Part shown: positions 48,204-55,421 of the stretch, one piece after another
Numbering within the stretch: position 1 is the first letter of the stretch
Layout: each line of letters starts with the position of its first letter
From: Cellvibrio sp. 79
GTDB taxonomy: Bacteria > Pseudomonadota > Gammaproteobacteria > Pseudomonadales > Cellvibrionaceae
Direction of reading: 5' to 3'
NCBI GenBank assembly: GCA_003056245.1
Contig: MVDH01000003.1
Location: 186,001 to 250,000 of the forward strand
Length of the DNA: 64,000 nt
Notes under the pieces: generated by a model
What the model was told of the DNA's origin: nothing
Database searches by the model: none
Seen by the model: the letters and a program-made list of their open reading frames with translations, nothing else
Made by a program: the position numbers and the translations under genes

Positions 48204-49232
48204 CTAGCGAGCGAGTTCTTTTCGGACGATTTCTGCTCCTGCCGCTAAAGCATTTAGCTTGCCCCTTGCTACTCCGCGAGATAAAGGTGTCATACCACAG
48301 TTAGTGCAAGGATAAAGTTTGTCAGCATCTACAAACTGCAGTGCTTTGCGTAGGGTATTTGCAACTTCCTCGGGTGTCTCAATGGTATTACTTGCTACAT
48401 CAATAGCTCCTACCATCACTTTTTTGCCGCGAATGAGTTCAAGTAACTCCATTGGAACATGAGAGTTGTGACATTCCAGCGAAATGATATCGATATTAGA
48501 TTTTTGCAGCTTGGGGAAAATTTCTTCGTATTGTCTCCATTCTGATCCCAAGGTTTTTTTCCATTCGGTATTAGCCTTGATGCCATAGCCGTAGCAAATA
48601 TGCACGGCAGTTTCACACTGAAGCCCTTCAATTGCTTTTTCTAACGTCGCAATTCCCCAATCATTCACCTCATCAAAAAACACATTAAATGCGGGCTCAT
48701 CGAATTGGATAATATCAACACCAACCGCTTCTAATTCTCTGGCTTCCTGATTGAGGATTTTGGCAAATTCCCAAGCTAATTTTTCGCGACTTTTATAATG
48801 CGCATCATAAAGCGTATCGATCATAGTCATGGGGCCAGGCAGGGCCCATTTAATGGGCTTATCTGTTTGCTGACGTAAAAATTTTGCGTCTTCAACAAAA
48901 ACCGGCTTTTGGCGAGACACGGGACCGATCACCGTCGGCACACTTGCATCATAGCGATCACGAATTCTAACGGTCTCACGTTTTTCAAAATCAACACCGT
49001 CGAGATGCTCAATAAACGTAGTGACAAAGTGTTGGCGCGATTGCTCGCCATCACCAACAATATCAATACCTGCTTGTTGCTGTTCTTGAAGTGACAAATA
49101 CAAAGCATCTTGTTTGCCATCAATTAATTCTTCACCTTGTAATTTCCAGGGTGACCAAAGTGTCTCAGGTTGTGCAAGCCAGGAAGGTTTAGGTAAGCTG
49201 CCCGCAGTTGACGTGGGTAATAATTTTTTCAT
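48204..49232 (-). CDS. mesD: Core (folate-independent) methionine synthase MesD
   Basis: A 342-residue protein that matches only the C-terminal catalytic half of MetE, without the N-terminal folate-binding half. Visible parts are 'TAGSLPKPSW' at the start, 'DIVGDGEQSR', 'DIIQFDEPAF', and the zinc-site residues in 'AVHICYGYG', 'SLECHNSH' and 'YPCTNCGMTPLSRG'. Together with the adjacent DUF1852 gene this fits the MesD family of aerobic bacteria, reported to need neither methyl-folate nor cobalamin but to require the DUF1852 protein and oxygen. The methyl donor is unknown. Confidence 0.85.
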   Translation of the reverse strand: MKKLLPTSTAGSLPKPSWLAQPETLWSPWKLQGEELIDGKQDALYLSLQEQQQAGIDIVGDGEQSRQHFVTTFIEHLDGVDFEKRETVRIRDRYDASVPTVIGPVSRQKPVFVEDAKFLRQQTDKPIKWALPGPMTMIDTLYDAHYKSREKLAWEFAKILNQEARELEAVGVDIIQFDEPAFNVFFDEVNDWGIATLEKAIEGLQCETAVHICYGYGIKANTEWKKTLGSEWRQYEEIFPKLQKSNIDIISLECHNSHVPMELLELIRGKKVMVGAIDVASNTIETPEEVANTLRKALQFVDADKLYPCTNCGMTPLSRGVARGKLNALAAGAEIVRKELAR

Positions 49233-49278
49233 AATAAATAATCTTGCCCAAATAAATGATCGTGTAGATATCGGTTAA

Positions 49279-50262
49279 TTAAAGTGCGTAATTAGCAGAC
49301 CATTGCTCGAGAATAGTTTGGTATGGCTTGATGAAATTCTCTTCAGCAAATTTTCCTTGTTCAATAGCCAACCGGCTGCGCTCTTCCCGATCATAAACAA
49401 TTCGAGTTAATGAATAATCCTGGTGCTGCAAACTGGGTTGATAGGATTTCCCTGCCACAGAATTCGCGTTGTAAATTTCAGGTCGGTAAATTTTCTGGAA
49501 AGTATCCATCGTGCTGATTGTGCTGATAAGCTCAAGATTGGTGTAATCACCCAGCAAATCACCGGAAAAATAAAAAGCGAGCGGTGCAACACTATTTGGC
49601 GGCATGAAATAGCGAACCTGTAACCCCATTTTTTTGAAGTATTCATCGGTCAAAGAATATTCATCCTGCAGATATTCAATACCCAATACAGGATGCTGGT
49701 TTTCAGTTCGATAATACGTCTTGCTACTTGAAACACTCAGGCAGATAACCGGTGGCTTATTAAAGTGCTTTTTGTAGGTGTCTGAATGCACGAAAGACTT
49801 AAATAATTTTGCATGCAAATCGCCAAAATTATCCGGGGTGCTAAATGTAGATTGATTCTTGTTATGCTCTAAAAGCCGTACGCTAAAATCATAATCTCGT
49901 ACATAAGAGGAAAAATTATTTCCTACGATACCGGCAATACGTTCATTAGTTTGGTGATCAACAATATTTGTTTTCAGTATTTCAATCAAAGGGAGAGCGT
50001 CACCATTCCTTTCAGCCGCAATATCCATCTCCACGGAAATGATTTCAAGTTCAACAGAATAACGATCACCCTTGGGGTTATCCCAATGTGCCAGGGCATT
50101 GAAACGATTGTTGATCATCCTCAACGTGTTGCGCAAATTCTCCTGGCGACTATTTCCTCGCGCTAAATTAGCGAAGTTGGTAGTGATGCGCGTATTATCC
50201 GAGGGACGATAATTTTCATCGAAACAAATGCTCTTGATAGTAAATCTGAAGTCTTTTTTCAT
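49279..50262 (-). CDS. mesX: DUF1852 protein MesX, partner of MesD
   Basis: A 327-residue soluble protein of the DUF1852 family ('FRFTIKSICFDENYRPSDNT' at the start, 'NLRNTLRMINNRFNALAHWD' near residue 42). It precedes mesD by 46 bases in the same operon. In other bacteria this protein is needed for MesD activity; its chemistry is unknown. Upstream lies a 39-bp palindrome with a MetR-like core, suggesting methionine-dependent control. Confidence 0.85.
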   Translation of the reverse strand: MKKDFRFTIKSICFDENYRPSDNTRITTNFANLARGNSRQENLRNTLRMINNRFNALAHWDNPKGDRYSVELEIISVEMDIAAERNGDALPLIEILKTNIVDHQTNERIAGIVGNNFSSYVRDYDFSVRLLEHNKNQSTFSTPDNFGDLHAKLFKSFVHSDTYKKHFNKPPVICLSVSSSKTYYRTENQHPVLGIEYLQDEYSLTDEYFKKMGLQVRYFMPPNSVAPLAFYFSGDLLGDYTNLELISTISTMDTFQKIYRPEIYNANSVAGKSYQPSLQHQDYSLTRIVYDREERSRLAIEQGKFAEENFIKPYQTILEQWSANYAL

Positions 50263-50434
50263 CGCGATTTTGCAACCTGATTCCTGAGATAAAACCTGAA
50301 TTTTTTCATTGCCCTTACTTCACGGTCTTCTTTGATGCGCGCTTAATAGCCTTTAAGCGCCGACTGTGATTGCCTGTAATTAAGAGCAAGGTGTGTTTTA
50401 TACCTGAATCATTACATGAATAAAAATGACTTTA

Positions 50435-50473
50435 TTTCACCAAAGCATGAATTTTATTCATGTTTTGGTGAAA
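50435..50473. promoter_or_regulatory. Palindrome with MetR-like core upstream of mesX
   Basis: TTTCACCAAA (50435-50444) and TTTGGTGAAA (50464-50473) flank TGAATTTTATTCA (50448-50460), centred on 50454. The core fits the MetR consensus TGAA-N5-TTCA. It lies 173-211 bases before the mesX start on the minus strand. A partly similar TGAAT..ATGA sequence is at 50417-50429. Confidence 0.55.
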
Positions 50474-50475
50474 TC

Positions 50476-50559
50476 TTACATTAATAGCCGTTTCTTAAGA
50501 TGTGCATCAATCCTGCCCATCACCCGCGCAACACTATTAATGGCCCACTGCGGTATGAC
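50476..50559 (-). pseudogene. C-terminal fragment of the gene at 52082-52399
   Basis: The minus strand reads 'PQWAINSVARVMGRIDAHLK' plus a short tail ending in a stop at 50476, against 'PQWAINSVARVIDRIDAHLK' at the C-terminus of the intact gene. About 26 codons remain, with no start or upstream part. Confidence 0.8.
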
Positions 50560-50628
50560 ACACCTCCCAAATCCTAAACCATGACGACCATGAGATTTCC
50601 AATTACCTAACCCCAAGGAGATCTCATT

Positions 50629-50821
50629 ATGAAAAAGCCAGATTCATCTTCTGAACCCGGCTTTTCAGTTAATCGATTAGCTGATCAAGCTGAATTAATT
50701 GCAGGATTGCAATGAGGTGGTAGCTATTTTTATGGCTGGCTTGAACAGCACCGAACACTTGGTGGCGGGATTGAATGCTGGCGGAGAGGGCTATGCGATA
50801 AAACCAATTGACCTTGACTAA
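50629..50821 (+). pseudogene. Remnant of a response-regulator receiver domain with a 28-codon leader frame
   Basis: An ATG at 50629 with AAGGAG upstream opens a 28-codon frame that stops at 50713-50715. From 50714 a different frame reads 'VVAIFMAGLNSTEHLVAGLN' then 'AGGEGYAIKPIDLD' and a stop at 50819-50821. This closely follows the end of CheY-like receiver domains (switch residue region, 'GL-x-AGG-x-DY-x-x-KPI', with the conserved Lys-Pro). The phospho-acceptor half and any output domain are missing, so it is gene debris. Confidence 0.6.
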
Positions 50822-51410
50822 TAAATCGCATGTATCACGCAGACGGAATAGAAACATTTAAAATTTTTTTATTTTTCTATAACACCTACTTAATTAAGTA
50901 AAGCCATCCTTATAAAAAATTCTATTTTCTCATTATAATTATTGCGAAATGTTTTTTGTAATACAAAAAATTTAATGAAGATTTATGTGCCGGAAATTTA
51001 TTTGAGCGTCGCAGGGTTGCATTACATAAGATGAACTAGCCTCTTTGCACAGAAATGAGATTGAAATTATTCTTATTGCCGGTAAAAACACATTATTAAA
51101 AAGCGGAAAAGTAAAACGAATATATAAAGCAGGTCGTATCTTATTTTAACAATCAGGGTAAAGGCGAAATACATATCTACCTATCCAAAACACCGCCAGT
51201 ATTACTTGATGGAAAGATGGATTAACTAACGATACAAAATGCTCTATACACATTTTATATCAGTACCTAACTAACCAATTCAAATTTGATACTTTAAAGG
51301 AGAAGTAATCGAGATGACGCAGGCTAACGCCATCTTTGCACAAGGCAAAATTGTGCCGACAAAGGATATCTGGCCAAAACCAAAATAACCGTTTAAAGGA
51401 AAAAACTACT
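50822..51410. other. Low-GC intergenic stretch without recognised gene
   Basis: About 590 AT-rich bases between gene remnants and the secreted protein at 51411. I see only short frames without ribosome sites and no clear RNA or repeat. It probably contains further decayed sequence and the promoter of the next gene. Confidence 0.5.
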
Positions 51411-51755
51411 ATGAGAACTTCATCTATTGCTTCATTTGTTGCCATACTTGGATTAGTCGCAGCATCTAGCCAGGCGTTTGCAGGGGCTAAAGTAGCAGAG
51501 TTTGGCGACCCGCAAATAGGCAACTCGTATCGCAACTGCACATGGACCCCGACCTACAGCACCGGAGGTGCTGGGTATGAATACTGGCAATATAATGTTT
51601 CGTGCCCCGCATCGAATGGGATACCTGCTATCAGCATAACTGCAAGCGTTTCCATTACTAAAAGTTCACCCACAGAAACTTGTACTTTCTCCGTACCTGC
51701 AGGCTATTACACGTCTTACAACAGCTGCCGTAACTGGAGAATTTATTTAAACTAA
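51411..51755 (+). CDS. Small secreted cysteine-containing protein
   Basis: A 114-residue exported protein. The ATG at 51411 has AAGGA upstream and gives a good signal peptide (about 1-24, ending 'SSQAFA'); an in-frame ORF reaching back to 51336 adds an unlikely leader. The mature part has four cysteines ('NCTWTP', 'VSCPAS', 'ETCTFSV', 'NSCRNW') that could form two disulfides, and is rich in Tyr/Ser/Thr. I recognise no family. It has its own terminator. Confidence 0.65.
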   Translation: MRTSSIASFVAILGLVAASSQAFAGAKVAEFGDPQIGNSYRNCTWTPTYSTGGAGYEYWQYNVSCPASNGIPAISITASVSITKSSPTETCTFSVPAGYYTSYNSCRNWRIYLN

Positions 51756-51783
51756 GCGGCTCCTGAAAAACCCACGACATATT

Positions 51784-51814
51784 AAAAATCCGGCGCTGAT
51801 AACGCCGGATTTTT
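51784..51814 (+). terminator. Terminator of the secreted-protein gene
   Basis: AAAAATCCGGCG (51784-51795) pairs with CGCCGGATTTTT (51803-51814), ending in T's. Confidence 0.85.
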
Positions 51815-52042
51815 CAAAAAATGTTTCGCTCTCGCCTTGAAACCTTGAAACGCGTAGGCTTTCCATTCAGACTCAGCCTATTCCTCTCCTGCCGATAAGC
51901 TTTGATTCCTTCCTCACCTTTATTTCCGCCCAGTTATTTAACTGCACGCGCAATGAGCCCATCCCTTTGGAAATAAAATAGTATGTAGTTTGGTGCGGGT
52001 TGAAGCCACTAAGTTAATCTGGCAAGTGAGTTTTGATCCAGC

Positions 52043-52083
52043 AATACAGGCGGCTTTATAGTCATAGCCGCCTGTATTTTTTT
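52043..52083 (+). terminator. Terminator-like hairpin facing the small minus-strand gene
   Basis: AATACAGGCGGCT (52043-52055) pairs with AGCCGCCTGTATT (52066-52078) and runs into a T tract on the plus strand. It lies just past the stop of the minus-strand gene at 52082. The T tract favours plus-strand termination, although no plus-strand gene lies between it and the previous terminator. Confidence 0.65.
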
Positions 52084-52399
52084 ACATCGACAACTGTTTC
52101 TTAAGATGTGCATCAATCCTGTCTATCACCCGCGCAACACTATTAATTGCCCACTGCGGTAATTTCACGCGCTCATTAACTTCATACAACAACACCTCTA
52201 ATACAAGCGTCTGACAATAGAGTTGATGAATCGCATCCTCATCCGTTACGACTGGTACTGGCCTGCTAAGTACAGTAATCGCTTCGCCGGTGGGCGAACG
52301 AATTTCAAGACGGGATTTTTTATAAAATGCGTATTGGAGTTGATCGAGTTTTATAACGCAGGTATTGGGGAACGGGGGAGGAGGAGTTGTATTATCCAT
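52082..52399 (-). CDS. Small hypothetical protein, intact member of a locally repeated family
   Basis: A 105-residue soluble protein starting 'MDNTTPPPPFPNTCVIKLDQ'. The middle is 'EIRSPTGEAITVLSRPVPVV' and the end is a helix 'LPQWAINSVARVIDRIDAHL'. I do not recognise a named family. Two broken copies lie at 46447-46630 and 50476-50559 on the same strand. A GC-rich 37-codon ORF ends 22 bases upstream. Confidence 0.65.
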   Translation of the reverse strand: MDNTTPPPPFPNTCVIKLDQLQYAFYKKSRLEIRSPTGEAITVLSRPVPVVTDEDAIHQLYCQTLVLEVLLYEVNERVKLPQWAINSVARVIDRIDAHLKKQLSM

Positions 52400-52421
52400 A
52401 ATAAAATCTCAAGCTAAGTTT

Positions 52422-52535
52422 TTAAACCACCACCATGAAGTCGTAATTCATGGGGGCGGACTGAACGGGGTTACGACCACCGGCCCTAGCTACACCGGCC
52501 CACCCGAAGGTGGCCCCGCCCAGCCGCCATAACAT
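52422..52535 (-). CDS. GC-rich small ORF upstream of the repeated-family gene
   Basis: A 37-codon frame starting at ATG 52535 and rich in Gly/Ala/Arg ('RLGGATFGWAGVARAGGRNP', then 'QSAPMNYDFMVVV'). Its GC content is much higher than its surroundings. No ribosome site is obvious. It could be a leader peptide for the downstream gene or only a structured GC-rich element; a small CATGAA/TTCATG hairpin lies in its 3' end. Confidence 0.3.
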   Translation of the reverse strand: MLWRLGGATFGWAGVARAGGRNPVQSAPMNYDFMVVV

Positions 52536-52839
52536 CAGGCAAAGCTGTACGAGGACACGTAATGCGTAGAAAAAACGCAGTGTGCCAGCTAGGGATTCGG
52601 GGTCGTAGTCCCGACTGCGGGTTTTACCGCAGCGTTGGCAGGTTATGGGATGGAGGTGGGGTTGTCAACGCGAGACAACAAAAGAAATGTGGTGGTGTTT
52701 TAATCCTTTACAACATGGCTTATGCTTCATCAAACCAGATGCAAATATCGAATAATAGTTTTTTGCGTTAAAATTACTATCTTGTTGGAATGACAGCCAC
52801 TTTTAAGTAAATCTTCGTAAAAAATTTCTGGGTAAGCGA
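52536..52839. other. Intergenic stretch before the HEPN gene
   Basis: About 300 bases with no gene that I can support. Sequence changes from GC-rich at the left to AT-rich at the right, and probably contains the promoter of the HEPN gene. Confidence 0.45.
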
Positions 52840-53520
52840 ATGGGGATAAAATTGAAAAACTTAATAAGTAAAAGATTTCAAGAGCTCGAAGATCAAATTC
52901 AGACTGTATTACAGACGAAAAGGATAAGCTCACCTGATTCTCCTTTTGGTAGCCAAGAATATTATGATTCAGACACCATTCTCGGCTGGGCCGTTAAAGT
53001 AAAGAACTTATTAGTTAAAGTAGCTGGAGAAAACTCCGAACATTATAAAAGTTTTCTGCAAAGCGAAAAATCGTCTTCGTTTTCAAATGTATCAAAATTT
53101 AATGAGTATAAAGCTATATTTTTGGCTGCAAAAGAAGACTATGAGGGAGGTTATCTTTCTTCTTACAAATCTATAGTTCAAGCTGAAGTCTTTGACTCAG
53201 AGCTTGAGCAAGCTATCGAGCTTTTAAACAACGGCTACTATGTAGCTGCGGCAGTTATTGCTGGTACCGTAATGGAAACGGCAATTCGTGAATTATGCCT
53301 CAAAAATGAAGTTACTCCTGGAAAACTGGAAAGAATGAATGCGGACCTTGCAAAAGAAAACATTTATAACATTAACGTGCAGAAACAAGTTACTGCACTT
53401 GCGGCCACCAGAAATAGCGCAGCACACGGGAAAACCACCGAGTTCAATCACTCTGATGTAAAACAAATGATCGATACAATCCAATTACTTCTGACAACAC
53501 ACCTATCAGTAAATGTATAA
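52840..53520 (+). CDS. HEPN/DUF4145-like domain protein
   Basis: A 226-residue soluble protein. The C-terminal half has the helical pattern of DUF4145/HEPN proteins: 'GYYVAAAVIAGTVMETAIRE' followed by 'AATRNSAAHGKTTEF', with an R-x4-H motif (Arg191, His196) like that of HEPN ribonucleases. The N-terminal 110 residues are helical and of unknown role. HEPN proteins are frequent in toxin-antitoxin and anti-phage systems. Two small genes follow on the same strand and could be partners. Function here is inferred from the motif only. Confidence 0.7.
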   Translation: MGIKLKNLISKRFQELEDQIQTVLQTKRISSPDSPFGSQEYYDSDTILGWAVKVKNLLVKVAGENSEHYKSFLQSEKSSSFSNVSKFNEYKAIFLAAKEDYEGGYLSSYKSIVQAEVFDSELEQAIELLNNGYYVAAAVIAGTVMETAIRELCLKNEVTPGKLERMNADLAKENIYNINVQKQVTALAATRNSAAHGKTTEFNHSDVKQMIDTIQLLLTTHLSVNV

Positions 53521-53630
53521 ATTTTTAATTTTAAAGATATTGAATAGCCAATTTTCAACTGTATCGATAAAAATAAAAACACACCACTGTAAAAACGGCA
53601 TTCAAATTAATCTACACAAGGAGAATAAAA

Positions 53631-53987
53631 TTGCTAAATATTGCACAACACCAATTAAAAATCACTACAGGAGGATATGAAGTAATAGCCTCTGGTATTG
53701 TTCATTTAACTGAGTCGGAGCTTAAATTTTATATAGGAGGCCTTACAATTAAATATAGATTTAATTCGGACAATGAAGGTGAACGCTTCGAGGCAGAAAT
53801 AATTAATAATGAATTAATCATTAAACTATTCAACTTTTCCAATCCATTGGGACAAGGAAGAATTGATCCTGTTGAACTTGGGATTATTAACGGACGAAAA
53901 TTGTTTGCCACATTCTGGGTAGACACTCCCGACTTAATGAGTAATCACCGCCAATTTAGTTATACATTTCTGCTCGCGGAGCAATAA
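53631..53987 (+). CDS. Hypothetical beta-rich protein
   Basis: A 118-residue soluble protein. The start is probably TTG at 53631, since AAGGAG lies seven bases upstream and no ATG is available. The sequence alternates hydrophobic and polar residues ('ELKFYIGGLTIKYRFNSDN', 'RKLFATFWVDTP'), suggesting a beta-sandwich. No recognised family. The next gene starts two bases after its stop, so the two are translated together. Confidence 0.6.
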   Translation: MLNIAQHQLKITTGGYEVIASGIVHLTESELKFYIGGLTIKYRFNSDNEGERFEAEIINNELIIKLFNFSNPLGQGRIDPVELGIINGRKLFATFWVDTPDLMSNHRQFSYTFLLAEQ

Positions 53988-53989
53988 AT

Positions 53990-54310
53990 ATGGAAAACTC
54001 ATTAAAAATACCGGACAATTTAAAATCAAAAAATAACTCTAATGCAAGATCCTCATTTAAGAGTCAAGAAATTGCAGGAAGAATAACCAATCATATTGGA
54101 TCCGGGCGAAACGCCAAAGATTCATTCATTTGGATGACTATTACTTGGAGCTTTTATATCGCAGGCGGAATGAGTTTTCTTCTATTTGTAAGCACTTGGT
54201 TTGAAGTTGTTCCTGAAGAAAACCTGCTCGAGTCAATCACAAAAATATGGAGTACATTTATCCCGATTATAACCTTGGCTTTAGGTTATGCTTTTGGAAA
54301 AGGCGAATGA
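53990..54310 (+). CDS. Small membrane protein with two helices, paired with the preceding gene
   Basis: A 106-residue protein with a charged N-terminal 45 residues and two transmembrane helices (about 48-66 and 88-103), and a short end 'GYAFGKGE'. The hydrophilic head probably lies in the cytoplasm. Two bases separate it from the beta-rich gene upstream. Such a soluble/membrane pair beside a HEPN gene could be a defence or toxin module, but this is speculation. Confidence 0.6.
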   Translation: MENSLKIPDNLKSKNNSNARSSFKSQEIAGRITNHIGSGRNAKDSFIWMTITWSFYIAGGMSFLLFVSTWFEVVPEENLLESITKIWSTFIPIITLALGYAFGKGE

Positions 54311-54426
54311 TTATTCAACAATGGATGCCAATCCTCTCATAGCATTCGCAGAACACTTTTCGCGGCTTTGTGGTTTTGCTATGCAAAAAGCCAAAAGTTA
54401 CAAACTGCCGTTGCGCGCGGCGTCAA

Positions 54427-54597
54427 GTGGATAGTATTGCAAAAGGAAAACTTACCTTGGCTGATATATCTAAAAGGCTTTTGGCCCAACGACTCAGAAA
54501 TAGAATTGTGGAAGTGCTTTCTATTTATTCTGCCGACGAAGATTGGGAGTGTTGGGTCCAGTATGTAGGTTGTGGTGAAGAACGAACCGCAACATGA
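54427..54597 (+). CDS. Possible small ORF or gene remnant
   Basis: A 56-codon frame from a GTG at 54427 ('KGKLTLADISKRLLAQRLRN', 'YSADEDWECWVQYVGCG'). The helical, charged composition looks protein-like, but there is no clear ribosome site. The frame stays open upstream through an unlikely Cys/Arg-rich stretch, so it may be the remaining end of a broken gene. Confidence 0.25.
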   Translation: MDSIAKGKLTLADISKRLLAQRLRNRIVEVLSIYSADEDWECWVQYVGCGEERTAT

Positions 54598-54930
54598 CCA
54601 TCTTGCCAAGTACAATAATAAAATCAACAGCAACATTACTTTATTAAACAATTACAACGCTTTCGGATATTACGAATGTTGGGGTTCGTAAACTCATCCC
54701 AACCTACACGATGAAGTAACGGCCATGCAGTTGCGACTTAACCAATATCAAGACTGTGTCTGTACCCGTAGTAGCGTATAAGTTTAAAGATTGAGATCGT
54801 GTATCTCAGGTTTTATTTAACCGGGTATCTTCACGCCAGCGAAGGTTGAAAGAATGACAGCCCTGATTACATAGCTAGGGGTTTATTTTTTTACGCGTAA
54901 GATCACCACATTTTGCAAAGGAATTAGTAA
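54598..54930. other. Intergenic stretch without recognised gene
   Basis: About 330 bases before the periplasmic-protein gene. No convincing ORF, repeat or terminator; probably promoter and leader sequence. Confidence 0.45.
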
Positions 54931-55398
54931 ATGAACGTGTTTCGTATTTTTTTGGTCAACTGTTTATTCATGTCTGGTGTTGCGTGCGTCGCTGAGTCGC
55001 CCAAAGAAAGCTTTAATGTGGAGAAAGCAGCGGGCTACAACCCTGTGATCCCTGCATTGAAATCGTATCTTGTAGCGCAAGACGCGACCAAGGGACAACA
55101 CCATATTTGCGTAATTGGTTATGTTGAGCCAATAAATGGCGGTGCTGGTAAAAATAATATAGCTTGGGTTTTTTGGCGTGAAGGTAATCGCTTAACTCTT
55201 TGGGAACCTGCTGCCGAAGGTTTTGAACCTAAAGACTCGCTCAAACATTCTCGTCGTGATTTAGATATTGCAAAAGATGTAACTGCTGCAACCGAAGAAA
55301 TTGGTAGCAGTACCTATAAAAAATCTGTTGCATGGGTTGAGAATGTAAAAAACGATTGCCAAAAACGTGGCAAGTCTTACGAAATATTAATTGATTAA
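54931..55398 (+). CDS. Periplasmic hypothetical protein, possible immunity partner
   Basis: A 155-residue exported protein with a signal peptide (about 1-21, ending 'GVACVA'). The mature protein includes 'HHICVIGYVEPINGGAGKNN' and 'WVFWREGNRLTLWEPA', and two cysteines that could pair. I recognise no family. AAAGGA precedes the ATG. It lies 23 bases before a gene resembling a cell-wall hydrolase. A periplasmic protein next to a wall-degrading enzyme is the usual layout of interbacterial effector-immunity pairs, so an inhibitor role is a reasonable guess. Confidence 0.6.
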   Translation: MNVFRIFLVNCLFMSGVACVAESPKESFNVEKAAGYNPVIPALKSYLVAQDATKGQHHICVIGYVEPINGGAGKNNIAWVFWREGNRLTLWEPAAEGFEPKDSLKHSRRDLDIAKDVTAATEEIGSSTYKKSVAWVENVKNDCQKRGKSYEILID

Positions 55399-55421
55399 AC
55401 TTTCATTTAAAGGACTTTATT

